Notes under the pieces: model-generated
Seen by the model: the letters and a program-made list of their open reading frames with translations, nothing else
What the model was told of the DNA's origin: nothing
The model's database searches: none
Program-made: the position numbers and the translations under genes
Assembly (NCBI GenBank): GCA_037976565.1
Contig: CP137667.1
Location: 3,868,299-3,932,298 of the forward strand
Origin: Mesocentrotus franciscanus
Taxonomy: Eukaryota > Echinodermata > Echinoidea > Camarodonta > Strongylocentrotidae
Reading direction: 5' to 3'
DNA length: 64,000 bases
Part shown: positions 1-10,999 of the stretch, in pieces
How positions within the stretch are numbered: the stretch's first letter is position 1
Layout of the letters: each line of letters opens with the position of its first letter

Positions 1-374
1 ATGAGTTTACCGGATTTTGCCTAAACAAGGCTACACGGAAGCGAATAGATTCACTTCTTGACAAAATTTCTTGAAAATGAGGATAAGGGGCTTCATATTA
101 TCTGATATCTGATATCCCCCTCCTGAATATCAATGTTACTTGAATAAGAGCAACCTTGAACACAACTTTCCTGTGAATGAAATTAATTTGCCTTAGCACT
201 AGAGGCTAAAAACAAGTTGAAATTTCAACATGTTAATTATTTTTGTTTGCCTCACTATGTCGTATAATTCATCGCTCAAGAGTGTCAAATGCATTGCTCA
301 AAACCAGGAATACCAGATTTTGCCTAAACAAGGCTACACGAAAGCTAAATGATTTATTTGAGCTTTGAACTCAC
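1..374. repeat. Intron copy from an A-B exon unit array
   Basis: Positions 45-260 match 1362-1570, which is the intron just upstream (in gene direction) of the B-type LDLa exon at 1198-1311. A further B-type exon is therefore expected just left of the window. A short direct repeat ending GCTACACG occurs near 1-40 and 305-345. Confidence 0.6.
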
Positions 375-488
375 CGTTGCAATCAGCTTCATCTTCTCCA
401 TTGTAACAGTCTACCTCACCATCACAAACCCAAGACTCTTGAACACAAGGCCAAGATGAATTACACTGGATGCATGGAAGAGGTGACA
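375..488 (-). CDS. LDLa exon, A type (module 3)
   Basis: A 114-bp phase 1-1 exon with acceptor TTTCTACAG and donor GTGAGTTC. It encodes one LDL-receptor class A repeat with six cysteines, the Trp-Val-Cys-Asp-Gly core and the calcium-site segment GEDEADC. It is a close paralogue of the exon at 4963-5076, and both start with Ser-Pro-Leu-Pro-Cys. It is the last exon of the gene visible at this edge. Confidence 0.88.
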
Positions 489-624
489 CTGTAGAAAAAA
501 AACATTAGCTAATATCAATAATGTGAAATAGGTTAGACAAAGGCCCTGTCTGATAAAGAGATAAAGAGCATAAATAGCTCTTAACTGTGTACATATTACT
601 TTAATTCTATGGCAAGATAAATAC

Positions 625-917
625 AAGGCAAGATGAGGAGGCTTCATAGACGCAGACTATGTTAAGTGGAAAACACTCCGTCCCTCAGATAGGACGTTAA
701 ATGGAGGCCCTGCATGTGTAGAGGAGAGTCACTACCTTTGCACGTTAAGAACCCACTGCTCTATTCGTATAAGAGTTGGGGGAAATCCCCTGTGCAGTAC
801 GTGGTTCACCTGCGCACCCGAGTATAACAGTATACCCAGATGGACCTTGTGGAAGATATAGCCCTGTGCTAAACAAGTTTATCCAATAAAGTATACTACT
901 ACTACTACTACTACTAC
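625..917 (+). mobile_element. Retroposon with (TAC)n tail, absent from the paralogous intron
   Basis: About 290 bp sit between flanks that are continuous in the duplicate intron at about 5200. The insert ends in a run of TAC triplets, the kind of microsatellite tail left by CR1/L2-type retroposition. I could not assign a family and see no coding potential. It may be a SINE or a LINE 3' end. Confidence 0.55.
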
Positions 918-1197
918 AAAAAATGAATACAGTCTTTTGTTTTTTTGAGAACCTGTATTAATGGACTTGTGATAAATGTGAAGTAAATATGGGACTGCAA
1001 ACACACACATGCAATCTCCAGACATTTCAGCTATTCCTTGTAATGAATACGAGGGTGTTCAAAGAACTATATCCTTTTCATGGGACCTTTCTACTAGTCT
1101 TTCAAACTAATATACAAAGAATGAAAAAGCTCACAAATTATCATGTATCTTTACAAGAACTCGTATGAGGGTTGAAATTCATTGTTTCTAAACTCAC

Positions 1198-1311
1198 CAT
1201 CACAACCTAATTCGTCAGTGCCATTGAAGCAATCAATCTCCCTGTCGCAGATCCAGTCCCACTGAATGCAGTTATTTTCGCTAGGATGCGTTTGGCACTC
1301 AAAGCAAGTCG
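1198..1311 (-). CDS. LDLa exon, B type (module 3)
   Basis: A 114-bp phase 1-1 exon with acceptor TTGTGACAG and donor GTGAG. It encodes a six-cysteine LDLa repeat with core WDWICDREIDC and the acidic end GTDELGC. It pairs with exon A (375-488) as a duplicated two-exon unit; the partner copy is 5484-5597, which differs at only a few residues. Confidence 0.88.
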
Positions 1312-1899
1312 CTGTCACAAGAGAATTGATTCAATAATATATCAAGTAAGATCTATTACATGTCACTTCTTGACATAATTTCTTGAAAATGAGGATGAGG
1401 GGCTTCATATTAACTGATATTCGATATTCTATATTTGATATAAATATTCCTTGTATAAGAGCAACCTCGAACACAATTTTCCTGTGAACTAAATTATTTT
1501 GTCTTGGCACTAGAAGCTAAAAACAAGTTGATATTTCAACATGTTAATGATTATTTGTTGCCACACTATATAAATTTGCTTTCATTATTTAATTGACCAC
1601 ACAAAAAAAAAGGTGTATTGCTTGTACGCATAAAGCTGTTTCCCCTATAATTCATGAAGCACTGATTAAGGTTAAAGGTTACTGAATACGGGATCTCAAT
1701 AAATAATGAATAACTCTGAGTACAGAAATCAAATCAAATTAAAATTTGGTTGCTCTTCTTTGCGATTGTAAACGGGTGTTTTAGAGAGATTCTGTGCCAT
1801 GTGCCCTGTACTATGACATACATGTATGCCTTTTATCCATTTAATCATCCAGCAAACAAAACTTGTCATCATAACTATTAACTAATTTTCATTTTGAAA

Positions 1900-2500
1900 G
1901 TGATAATGAATAGAAAGTGCCTAATTAGTTTGCCAAGAGTTTGCCCAGACACATGCACCTTGCGGGTAGGTATCTCTTCAATAAACTCAAAAACTAATGT
2001 ATCCTTTATGAAAAGTTACACTATTTTTTCAATGAACATAGCTTTTTACAGTGGGCTACTAAGATATAATTTTGATGAATATTTCAATCCTTTCACGACA
2101 GAAATTTTCTAAGGTCCTAAATTGATCACATTTTGTTGTTTTAATAAGCAACAAATACAAAAATGTAAGTATGTTTTTATTTCAGAGCTACAAGGCTTTG
2201 ATAAAATTTCCTCTCTCAAAAAAAATATAAACCTTCATAAATTATATCCAAAAATTTGTTATACTACCAATTTTGAATGAAAAACTGTGATTTGGAATCT
2301 ATTAATGTGTTGCCAGTTTAAGGATTTTAAAGTTTGTCTATAAAAACAAACAAACAATGGTATCAAATGCAATATGGGCATGCAACAAAAGTGGACAATG
2401 CCAGTGCGTGCAGAAGTTTACAATATTTTTCTCAAGCATCTGGTCTATTTTTATTGCTCTAAATCTATTGAGGTAACAAGGCAAAACACAAAATGTGAAA
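1900..2500. repeat. Intron block duplicated at 5935-6500
   Basis: Long diverged similarity to 5935-6500, including the shared stretch around TTTCACGACAGAAATTTTC. It belongs to the A-B unit duplication. Sequence between 1576 and 1899 has no clear counterpart and no feature I recognise. Confidence 0.55.
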
Positions 2501-2641
2501 TGACTGCCTAGGGACGGTAAAAGCTGACCATCTCCTCATTTAGATAAAGATCAGAACTAACAAATTCATTGCTGGCGACTTCTTGGTGGTTTTGTGGTGG
2601 TGGGTCACATATGATAGGCAAAGTATATAGTTTGAGCTTAC

Positions 2642-2755
2642 TGCAGTTCCATTCATCTGATCCATCATCACAGTCAGTGTCTTCATCACATACATAGTTC
2701 AGATCAATACAGTTATATGCATCTGTTGCACATTGAAAGCAGGGGAGGCCCGTTG
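2642..2755 (-). CDS. LDLa exon (module 3)
   Basis: A 114-bp phase 1-1 exon with acceptor TCTTTCACAG and donor GTAAGCTC. It encodes a six-cysteine LDLa repeat starting Thr-Gly-Leu-Pro-Cys, with a canonical calcium-site segment DDGSDEWNC. No close paralogue is seen in the window. Confidence 0.88.
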
Positions 2756-2994
2756 CTGTGAAAGATAAAGTGGTTCAAATGAATACATATGTATCAAAGA
2801 ATCCGGAATTTCTTACGAGATGTACCAGGTATATGATTTATTCAAGTTTATGAATTTAATAAGTTTTTCACAAGCAGTGGTGGGGTGTCTAGGTGATAGG
2901 GGATGGGTTTGAGACACATGTATAATTTGAGGCCAATACAAATTACTCAGTAACCCCCAAAAAAAAAAAAGGAAAAAGAAAAGAAGCTACTTAC

Positions 2995-3108
2995 AGTTGC
3001 AATCTCGTTCATCTGATCCATCACGGCAATCTGCCTCACCATCACAAACCCAATTCATCTGTACACAGCCAAATGAGTAACATGGAAAGCATGCTGGATC
3101 GGTTGTTG
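2995..3108 (-). CDS. LDLa exon (module 3)
   Basis: A 114-bp phase 1-1 exon with acceptor TATTCCATTAG and donor GTAAGTAG. Six cysteines, core NWVCDGEADC and the canonical acidic end RDGSDERDC. Its N-terminal half (Asp-Pro-Ala-Cys-Phe-Pro-Cys-Tyr-Ser) resembles the exons at 24009-24125 and copies, suggesting shared descent between modules 2 and 3. Confidence 0.88.
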
Positions 3109-3753
3109 CTAATGGAATACAAATGTACATGTACAAATTAGTATTACCAAATCTGATATCAAATTGTTTCTTGAAGGTTATGATTCATCCAGAAATGTTT
3201 GAATCAGGCTGCCAGAAGAATAGCTAAAGATATCAAGTTGCTCCAATCAAATGTACGACACATGCTCCTGCAAATTGCTCCATGATCAACATCCTGCACT
3301 AACCAAATACACAACTTCAACCTTAGGCTAAACATTAGGTCAACCCTGACTCAAAGCCTAACCTAAAACCCAATTGCAACTGTTTAAATGTGATATGCGC
3401 TATACAAGAACTTAATATTATTATTATTATTATAATTGTAATGCAATTTCTGTTATGAAATTCATGTAAAGTAGGAATGCCTGCCGAATGTGGAAATGTT
3501 GGAGGTATCTGCCGGTGGGGCATCCCTTTAAACATTTGCTACTGGAGGTGACATTGCTTTGGTTACGAGCCCTGAACAAATACTGGATGCATGAGTAAAA
3601 AGAGCATAACATACTGCAAACACTGTATCCGTTTCCGTCGAATTAAGTCTTGGTTGTAGAAAGATACATTTACATGACTTTTCTGTTCAATTTTTTCTTT
3701 AAAAATCTGCAAAGTTAATGCACATTGTACATGAATATATTGTTTGAACTCAC

Positions 3754-3867
3754 TGTTGCAATTCTTTTCATCAGATATGTCATAGCAATCATATGCACCA
3801 TCACAAACCCAATCCCATGGTATGCAGTCTCCAGAATTCTCACAAAAGAAGCAGCTTGAATTGCCAG
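3754..3867 (-). CDS. LDLa exon (module 3)
   Basis: A 114-bp phase 1-1 exon with acceptor CTTTTTACAG and donor GTGAGTTC. Six cysteines, core [11 protein letters not shown] and end DISDEKNC. The Asp-Cys-Tyr-Asp-x-Ser-Asp-Glu pattern resembles the damaged exons at 25241-25344 and copies. Confidence 0.88.
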
Positions 3868-4139
3868 CTGTAAAAAGAACAATCAACAAACTATTAAAAG
3901 AATGAATACATGATATAATGGATATGGTCAATAGACCTCCAAAGTGTATTGACCTTTGATGTTTATGTACATGTACAACATGTACATATCATTTGTTTAA
4001 AGCCATAAGAGCATTAACTCTGTGTTCAAGATGTGAGTTAATGACCTTCTGGCTCCAAATAGAAGATACCTGCATCTCCATGAGCATATATACACTGCAA
4101 GCAAACCTAAAGACACTGGTCCTAAGATGAAAAAGCTCT

Positions 4140-4660
4140 GATGTCAGGGAATGTCACTCCTGGGGGTTTCCGAAACTAATATACGAGGAGTAAATTCTCA
4201 GCAACGCTGGTGCCGACAAGGGTAATGAATATGACAGTTTATAATTTCAACCTACAACCAGAAAGAGCCACGATACGGAAGATATGGTGTGAGACTGTCC
4301 GTCAGAAATACACAAGTGAGCATATAGAAAGGTTGGTTCTGGATGAAACTGTGGTGGAAGTGTTAAAGATAAGTGGATTGAGATGGATGGGCCAAGTGTT
4401 GAGAAGGGAAGATGATGAATGTCTGAAAAGAGTGTGGGATCTGGAAGAGGATGGCATATGTAGGGAAGTAAGACTGGAGTTTTAATGGAAAGATATGGTG
4501 AAGAAAGAAAGCAGTAAGGTTTGTCTATTAAAAGAGGATGCTCAAGACAAGTAAAAGTGAAGGGAGGGAGTGTCATCATGGCGCGAAAGTCTGTGACCCC
4601 GTCGTACAAGGGAAAGTGCTGCATGACTTTCATAACTGATGATGATGAATGTTCACGATT
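4140..4660 (+). mobile_element. Non-LTR retrotransposon 3' fragment (RT C-terminal tail)
   Basis: The plus-strand reading 4210-4485 contains the tail signature common after LINE reverse transcriptases (Leu-Arg-Trp-Met-Gly-Gln-Val-Leu-Arg-Arg followed by an acidic Asp-Asp-Glu). The following 3' end, from GAAGAAAGAAAGCAGTAAGG to a GAT-rich tail, recurs at 51203-51357. The copy is 5'-truncated and not functional. Confidence 0.65.
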
Positions 4661-4962
4661 GCTGATGAGACTATTTTATTCATTTGAAGCAAGGGTAAAC
4701 AATTCATATCTGAGAAGCTTACAGGTACATCCTTTTACAGAGAAAGAGGAAACCATATTAAGTTGCTTGACTCGTGATTTGGGGCAACCTAGAGCATCAT
4801 CCATACATGACACAGTACAATTTGATATGTAATTAATAAAATCCACCCATTGTAAAGAAGAAAAAAATGTGAAGCACACTGTGCCTATATTTCAATTTGT
4901 CTAGTTGCAGTGATTCTTAGGCAATTAACAGCATTTAAATTGGTCTAAAACTTTCAACTCAC

Positions 4963-5076
4963 GAACGCAGTTGAGTTCATCTTCTCCATTGTAACAGTCT
5001 TCTTCACGATCACAAACCCAAGACTCTTGAACACAAGGCCAAACTGAATCACACTGGACGCATGGAAGAGGTGAAA
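4963..5076 (-). CDS. LDLa exon, A type duplicate (module 3)
   Basis: A 114-bp phase 1-1 exon with an acceptor after a poly-pyrimidine run ending TTTACAG and donor GTGAGTTG. Six cysteines; core SWVCDREEDC. It is the second copy of the A exon at 375-488, and the flanking introns are also alike. Confidence 0.88.
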
Positions 5077-5483
5077 CTGTAAAAAAAAAAAACATTAGCT
5101 CATATCAATAATGTGGAATAGGTTAGACCTAGGCCCCGTCTGATAAAGAGAATAAATAGCTCTTAACTGTGTACAAATTACTTTAAGTCTATGACAAGAT
5201 GAATACAAAACATGAATACAGTCTTTTGTTTTTTTTTAAACCTGGATTTATGGACTTGTGAAAAAGTACATATGGGACTGTGAACACACACATGCACTAG
5301 CTCTCCACACCTATGAACTATTCCATGTAATGAATACGAGGGTGTTTTAAGAACTATCCGTTTCATGGGACCTTTCAACTAGTCTTTCAAACTAATATAA
5401 AAAGAATGAAAAAGCTCACAAATTATTATTCATCTTTACAAGAACTTGTATGAGGGTTGAAATTCACTGTTTCTATTACTCAC

Positions 5484-5597
5484 CATCACAATCTAATTCG
5501 TCAGTGCCATCGAAGCAATCAATCTTCCTGTCGCAGATCCAGTCCCACTGAATGCAGTTATTTTCGCTAGGATGTGTTTGGCACTCAAAGCAAGGCG
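5484..5597 (-). CDS. LDLa exon, B type duplicate (module 3)
   Basis: A 114-bp phase 1-1 exon with acceptor TTGTGACAG and donor GTGAG. Six cysteines; core WDWICDRKIDC and end GTDELDC. Second copy of the B exon at 1198-1311. Similarity of the upstream intron runs to about 5690 and then stops abruptly. Confidence 0.88.
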
Positions 5598-5934
5598 CTG
5601 TCACAAGAGAATTGATTCAATAATATATCAAGTAAAATCTATTACATGTCACTTCTTGACATAATTTCTTAAAAATGATGATAAGGGGCTTGTCAGAATA
5701 AAATGAGAAATTTATTTTTATTCTATTTTTATTCTTATTTTCTAGGGCACCTAGAAATTAGAGGGCGTCTGTAATAAAAAATATTTCGCTTGTCTGAGTA
5801 TGCAAATTAGGGTGTGGTGCCGAGAAAGCTAAAGTGTGTACGTGTGGATTTGAGTGCAGTTAACTAGAAGACCGAGGTTGTAGTTGGTGGGATAGATTCT
5901 TTACATATGAGAGAGAGGATGGTGGACTTTTCCA

Positions 5935-6500
5935 AAATATACAACATGCACCTTCGAGTTGGTACATATCGCTTCAATGAACTCGAAACTAATGTATCCT
6001 TTATAAAGAGTTACATTATTTTATCAACAAACATATTTTCTTTCGGTGGGCTATTAAGATATAATCCTGATGAATGTCCTTTCAATCCTTTTACGACAGA
6101 AATTTTTTAATATGCTGAATTGATCACATTTAGTTCATTAAATTACCAACAATACAAACATGTACCAGTATAGATTTTTATTTTAGAGCTACTTAGTTTG
6201 ATAAAATTTCCTCTCTCTGAAATAAAAAATCTTCATGAACTATATCCACAAGTTTGGTATACTACCAATTTCGATTGAAAAACTGTGATTTAAAATCTAT
6301 TAATGTTTTATGATTTCAAAGCTTGCCTTAAAAAAAAAAAAATAATGGCATCAAATGAAATATGGGCAAAAAAGTGGGCAATGCCAATGTGTGCAGAACT
6401 TTTTGATATTTTTCTTAAGCATCTGGTCTACTATTAGTGCTGTAAATCAAATAATGTTAACAAAGTTAAAATGTTTTTACTGCCTAGGAACAGTTAAAAG
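5935..6500. repeat. Intron block, partner of 1900-2500
   Basis: Diverged copy of 1900-2500 belonging to the A-B unit duplication. The intron 5598-8443 otherwise contains the MITE at 6505-6676 and the dispersed repeat at 7266-7829; 6700-7265 shows nothing I recognise. Confidence 0.5.
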
Positions 6501-6504
6501 TATA

Positions 6505-6676
6505 GACCAGGGCCCCGTATTACAAAGAGTTGATATCAATCGTAACTTATTTGCGATTGATATCAATCGCAACCATGTACATAAGAGATAGGAGAATGCA
6601 AACTTGCGATTGATTGGGGACTTACGATTGATTTGGATCAATCGTAACTCTTTGTAAGACGGGGCCCAGTTCTGGT
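6505..6676. mobile_element. Short MITE with long inverted termini
   Basis: The ends are inverted copies: GGGCCCCGTATTACAAAGAG on the left and its near complement on the right, bracketed by GACCAG and CTGGTC. The interior also carries ATCAATCG motifs in both orientations. No coding capacity. Superfamily not determined. Confidence 0.7.
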
Positions 6677-7265
6677 CATGCGATTGCATTGTGAAAGAAA
6701 CGTTGTGGAATCGATCAGAAAAGGTTGATCATCTAGCATATAAGTATTGGTGTGTACTGCAAGGTTCTTGAATCATCAAAATGATAAGAAATTTGGCCCA
6801 GTCTTGGTAAAGTTACAAGCACTGTACACAGAAAGATGTGTGAGTCAAAAAAAAGTTTACATCTAGAAAATTGCTAATTATTTTATAAATCATCTATGAA
6901 CAGTAAATTATTATACATCCTATGAAAGAGTGTTTTATCCCAAATCATTTGGGATCATTTTTGTGTGGTATGTGTTCACGCTTGGATGAACAGGAGGCAT
7001 TGTTTGCGAGAGTGCAAAAATAGACTTGCGCCAAAGTGATGCCTACAGTATGTGATATGTTGGGATTAAAGTGAGAGAATGAATTTAATGTATCAAATGA
7101 GATGAATTGCATATGCTTTTTGCAGAAGCAAAGTCTCACACACACGGCACACAAATGTTGGTTGATATTTGATATTTGATATGTGTGGCATGATTAATTT
7201 TGTTAGGGATGTTATTTGGATCTGCAATGACCGAATTAATACCCAAATTCCAATTGTTTTATTTT

Positions 7266-7829
7266 CTAGTCCGAAGAAAACTCAATGAACAACTTGAACT
7301 TTAGTTATTTTACAAAGTGGTTTTCTTCTACAGAAGAATCAACAATAGTCCTTTAAGAAATAGCTCACATCATAATATAACATAAATCATATATATCAAA
7401 AGGAAAGGACATTCAGTAGACACCTGTAGTAGACACCTGTGCCTTAAAGAGGCATTGTAGTGAGCTCTCATGGGGAATTCGACACCATTCGGGTGTGACA
7501 GGTGTTGTCAATCACCAGGATGAGCCTTCAGTTTTATGACCAACAGGCCTTATGTAATACTCTGCATTTTCCACCAATCCCCCATATCAAAAAGTCATTA
7601 TCTTTCATTTCCCAGAACTGAAGACTCTCCAAGAGACTGGGGAGGGAGGGGCATTTCTTTAGGGGACTACGGATATGTTGTGAGCGAGACTTGTACATCC
7701 ATTTAATGTTATTTCCACCAAGTCTGGTGTCAACGAATTATGACCTAGTGGACATGGAACTGACGTCAATCTGACTCCCTTTATATGTATTAGAATGAAT
7801 AAGAATGAAAAACAAGTCCTATGTAAAAA
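7266..7829. repeat. Dispersed repeat R1, copy 1
   Basis: About 560 bp, nearly identical to 17261-17808. Both start CTAGTCCGAAG and end near AAGTCCTATGT followed by an A-rich run. It is probably a transposable element of unknown type. Its right end sits directly against a truncated LDLa exon start at 7847-7859. Confidence 0.7.
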
Positions 7830-7846
7830 AAAACAAAAAAATCTTA

Positions 7847-7859
7847 GCTGGAGGGGTTG
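7847..7859 (-). pseudogene. Relic of an LDLa exon start plus splice acceptor
   Basis: The minus-strand sequence TTTTCCAG then CAACCCCTCCAGC is the acceptor and first 13 bases of a Thr-Pro-Pro-Ala-type LDLa exon, as at 8444-8569. Coding similarity then stops and A-rich DNA next to R1 follows. The upstream intron is also of the same family. The rest of the exon is gone, and reading through would meet a stop soon after. Confidence 0.65.
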
Positions 7860-8039
7860 CTGGAAAAAAAAGTTTTTTTTAAAGATCAGATACAATGCAG
7901 TTATACAGTTAATGCCAGTTTAACTAAACGTCACTAGTGCATGCATGCAAAAACATAAAGTACATACATGTCGCAATGAATTACAATTGTTTTGGTAGTC
8001 AATATATACAAACCCTGATTTTTATAATTTTGTTGCATT

Positions 8040-8430
8040 CTATGTTGCAAACTTGAAAATAAAAGTGTGACCTTAAACATGAAGAGTGTTGCAACAGTCA
8101 ACATGAGAATGTTGCCATTTTCAACAGAAATGTTGCAACATTTAACAGATGAGTATTGCAATCTTCAACCTAAGAGTGCATGTTGCAGCAGTGAAAAAAA
8201 GAGAGTTCAACATTAGCAGTTAACTAAGCTATAATCTTGTACAGAGGAGTGAAGCAACATTCAACCTAAGAATGTTGCCATCTTTAACATCAGAGTGTTG
8301 CAGCATCAATACAAGAGAGTTGAAACATTCAAAATAAGCGAGCTGTGACCTTCTAAATAATAGTGTTGACGCATTGAGCAAAAGAGTGATGCAACATTCA
8401 TTTTACATAATAGTTTTGTGACATTAAACA
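8040..8430. repeat. Intronic array of the TGTTGCAACA palindrome
   Basis: Degenerate units of roughly 20-35 bp of the form AAGAGTGTTGCAACATTCAA, repeated with variants. The core TGTTGCAACA is its own reverse complement. The same kind of array fills the neighbouring introns of this LDLa exon subfamily. Confidence 0.75.
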
Positions 8431-8443
8431 ACTTCAATCTTAC

Positions 8444-8569
8444 GTGTGCAGTTTAGTTCATCCTCTCCGTTATAGCAATCATCTGCACCATCACAAACCC
8501 AGTATGGATCATAAACACATCCATAGTCAGACTCACATTCAAAGCAGGAGGAGTTTGCTGGAGGGGTTG
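8444..8569 (-). CDS. LDLa exon, TPPANSS subfamily (module 3)
   Basis: A 126-bp phase 1-1 exon with acceptor TTATTCCAG and donor GTAAG. It starts Thr-Pro-Pro-Ala-Asn-Ser-Ser-Cys-Phe-Glu-Cys and has six cysteines with core YWVCDGADDC and acidic end NGEDELNC. The Asn-Ser-Ser is a possible N-glycosylation site. Closest relative is 8970-9095. Confidence 0.88.
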
Positions 8570-8754
8570 CTGGAATAAAGTTTTAAAAAGAATCACATGC
8601 AATGCAGTTATATAGTTAATGCCAGTTTAAATAAAAATGTCACTTGTGCATGCATGCAAAAACATAAAGTACATACATGTCTCAATGATTAACAATTGTG
8701 TTAGTAGTCAATATATACAAACCCTGATTTTTATAATTTTGCTGCATTCTATGT

Positions 8755-8945
8755 TGCAAACCTGAAAATATGACTGTTGTGACCTTAAGAAGAAGAATGT
8801 TACCATCTTCAACAGTAGATTGCTGCAACATTCAAAATAAGAGTGTTATGGCATTCAAAACAGGGGTGTTGCAATGGCCAACACAATAGTTTTGCCGCAT
8901 TCAACAAAAGAGTGATGCAACATTCAATCTACAGAATAGTATCGT
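8755..8945. repeat. Intronic TGTTGCAACA-type array
   Basis: Degenerate units related to the array at 8040-8430, in the homologous intron of the next exon unit. Confidence 0.65.
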
Positions 8946-8969
8946 GACTTTAAACAACTTAAATCTTAC

Positions 8970-9095
8970 CTGTGCAGTTAAATTCATCCTCTCCGTTATT
9001 GCAATCTTTTACCCTATCGCAAACCCAGTATGGATCATAAACACATCCATAGTCAGACTCACATTCAAAGCAGGAGGAGTTTGCTGGAGGGGTTG
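8970..9095 (-). CDS. LDLa exon, TPPANSS subfamily (module 3)
   Basis: A 126-bp phase 1-1 exon with acceptor TTATTCCAG and donor GTAAG. The first 26 codons are the same as in 8444-8569; the second half differs (CDRVKDCNNGEDEFNC), so two adjacent paralogues share an N-terminal half but not a C-terminal half. Six cysteines are present. Confidence 0.88.
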
Positions 9096-9284
9096 CTGGA
9101 ATAAAGTTTAAAAAGAATCACATGCAATGCAGTTATATAGTTAATGCCAGTTTAACTAAAAGTCACTTGTGCATGCATGCAAAAACATAAAGTACATACA
9201 TGTCTCAATGATTAACAATTGTGTGAGTAGTCAATATATACAAACCCTGATTTTTATAATTTTGCTGCATTCTATGTTGCAAAC

Positions 9285-9440
9285 CTGAAAATATGACTGT
9301 TGTTACCTTAAACATAAGAGTGTTGCAACACTCAACGTAAAACTGTTGCCATCTTCAACATTCTGTTGCAACATTTAACAGATGAGCATTGCAATCTTCA
9401 ACCTAAAAGTGCATGTTTCAGCATTGAAAATAGGTGATTT
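9285..9440. repeat. Intronic TGTTGCAACA array with 16-bp perfect palindrome
   Basis: Contains GAGTGTTGCAACACTC at 9318-9333, a perfect 16-bp palindrome, plus degenerate copies. The array is interrupted by the element that starts near 9450. Confidence 0.7.
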
Positions 9441-9449
9441 CCAATATTA

Positions 9450-10558
9450 ACTAGATGGAACTTCAACTGCGCGCAGTCGAAAATGATGCCTCAGCCATAG
9501 AGCAATTTTACAAACCAAAATGGAAGCAATTTCTAAAATTCAAGTTTGATTGTAATCCATCTGTTGGTTCTAATGATAACGCGATCACAAGCTATTTTGA
9601 GATACATAATGAGCCCTGTGACCTTTGACCTCGTGACCCCAAATCTAATCAGTTCATTGACTCTGCAAGATACATACATGACCCAAGTTTGGCGGTAATC
9701 CATCAATCGGTTCTTGAGATAACGTGATCACAAGCTATTTTGCATACATAATGAGCCCTGTGACCTTAGACCTTTGACCTCGTGACCCCAAAATCTAATC
9801 AGTTCATTGACTCTGCAAGATACATACATGACCCAAGTTTGGCGGTAATCCATCAATCGGTTCTTGAGATAAAGTGATCACGAGCTATTTTTGCATACAT
9901 AATGAGCCCTGTGACCTTTGACCTCGTGATCCCCAAATCTAATCAGTTCATTAGCTCTGCAAGATACATACATGACCCAAGTTTGGCGGTAATCCATCAA
10001 TCGGTTCTTGAGATAACGTGATCACGAGCTATTTTTGCATACATAATGAGCCCTGTGACCTTTGACCTTTGACCTCGTGACCCCAAAATCTAATCAGTTC
10101 ATTAGCTCTGCAAGATACATACATGACCCAAGTTTGGCGGTAATCCATCAATCGGTTCTTGAGATAACGCGATCACGAGCTATTTTTGCATACATAATGG
10201 GCCCTGTGACCTTTGACCTTGGACCTCGTGACCCCAAAATCTAATCACTTCATTAGCTCTGCAAGATACATACATGACCCGAGTTTGGCGGTAATCCATC
10301 AATTGGTTCTTGAGATAACGCGATCACGAGCTATTTTTGCATACATAATGGGCCCTGTGACCTTTGACCTTGGACCTCGTGACCCCAAAATCTAATCACT
10401 TCATTAGCTCTGCAAGATACATACATGACCCGAGTTTGGCGGTAATCCATCAATTGGTTCTTGAGATAACGCGATCACGAGAACGGGACGTACGTACGTA
10501 CGGACGGACGGACAACCCGAAAACATAATGCCTCCGGCTACGTTGTAGCGGAGGCATA
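9450..10558 (+). mobile_element. Pearl/Helentron-like non-autonomous element, family 1 copy 1
   Basis: The element runs from ACTAGATGGAACTTCAACTG to a terminal hairpin. Inside are about six tandem units of about 150 bp, each with CCTGTGACCTTTGACC and CATACATGACC motifs, then an ACGT/ACGG tetranucleotide run at about 10480-10512. This layout matches the pearl/CvA-type elements described from bivalves and echinoderms and grouped with Helentron-like elements. No transposase is present. The plus-strand reading frames inside it are repeat artefacts. It interrupts an LDLa intron whose flanks continue on both sides. Confidence 0.8.
10529..10556 (+). other. Terminal hairpin of family 1 element
   Basis: TGCCTCCG pairs with CGGAGGCA, extended by CTAC/GTAG around a GTT loop with one bulged G. 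The 5' region of the element (about 9487) contains the related GATGCCTC, so the hairpin arm is echoed near the other end. Confidence 0.8.
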
Positions 10559-10584
10559 AAATTTAAGCAAGCTATAATCTTTTA

Positions 10585-10800
10585 CAGAGGAGTGAAGCAA
10601 CATTCAAACTAAAGAATGTTGCCATCTTCCACGAAAAAGTGTGCAATATTCAACCTAGGAATGTTGCCATTATTAACATAAGCCTGTTGCAGCATCAAAA
10701 CGAGAGAGTTGCAGCGTTCAAAATAAGTAAGCTGTGGCCTTCTACATAATAGTGTTGTTACATTGAGCAAAAGAGTGATGCAACATTCAATTTAAATAAT
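10585..10800. repeat. Intronic TGTTGCAACA-type array
   Basis: Continuation of the exon-subfamily intron to the right of the family 1 element, with units like AAGAATGTTGCCATC and AGAGTTGCAGCG. Confidence 0.6.
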
Positions 10801-10832
10801 AGTATTGTGATATTAAACAACTTCAATCTTAC

Positions 10833-10958
10833 TTGTGCAGTTTAATTCATCCTCTCCGTTAAGGCAATGATCGTATCCATCACAAACCCACTCCGGATCA
10901 TAAACACATTCAAAGAGAGATTCACATTCAAAGCAGGAGGAGTTTGCTGGGGGGGTTG
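10833..10958 (-). CDS. LDLa exon, TPPANSS subfamily (module 3)
   Basis: A 126-bp phase 1-1 exon with acceptor TTATTCCAG and donor GTAAG. Six cysteines; core EWVCDGYDHC and end NGEDELNC. Its downstream and upstream introns are partly duplicated with those of the next exon at 11872-11994. Confidence 0.88.
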
Positions 10959-10999
10959 CTGGAATAACGGAGAAAAAACATATCACATACAATGCACTT

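Noticed and set aside
8040..9440. CRISPR-like array of short repeats
   Set aside because: Units are degenerate, unevenly spaced and lie in introns of an animal gene; no cas genes.
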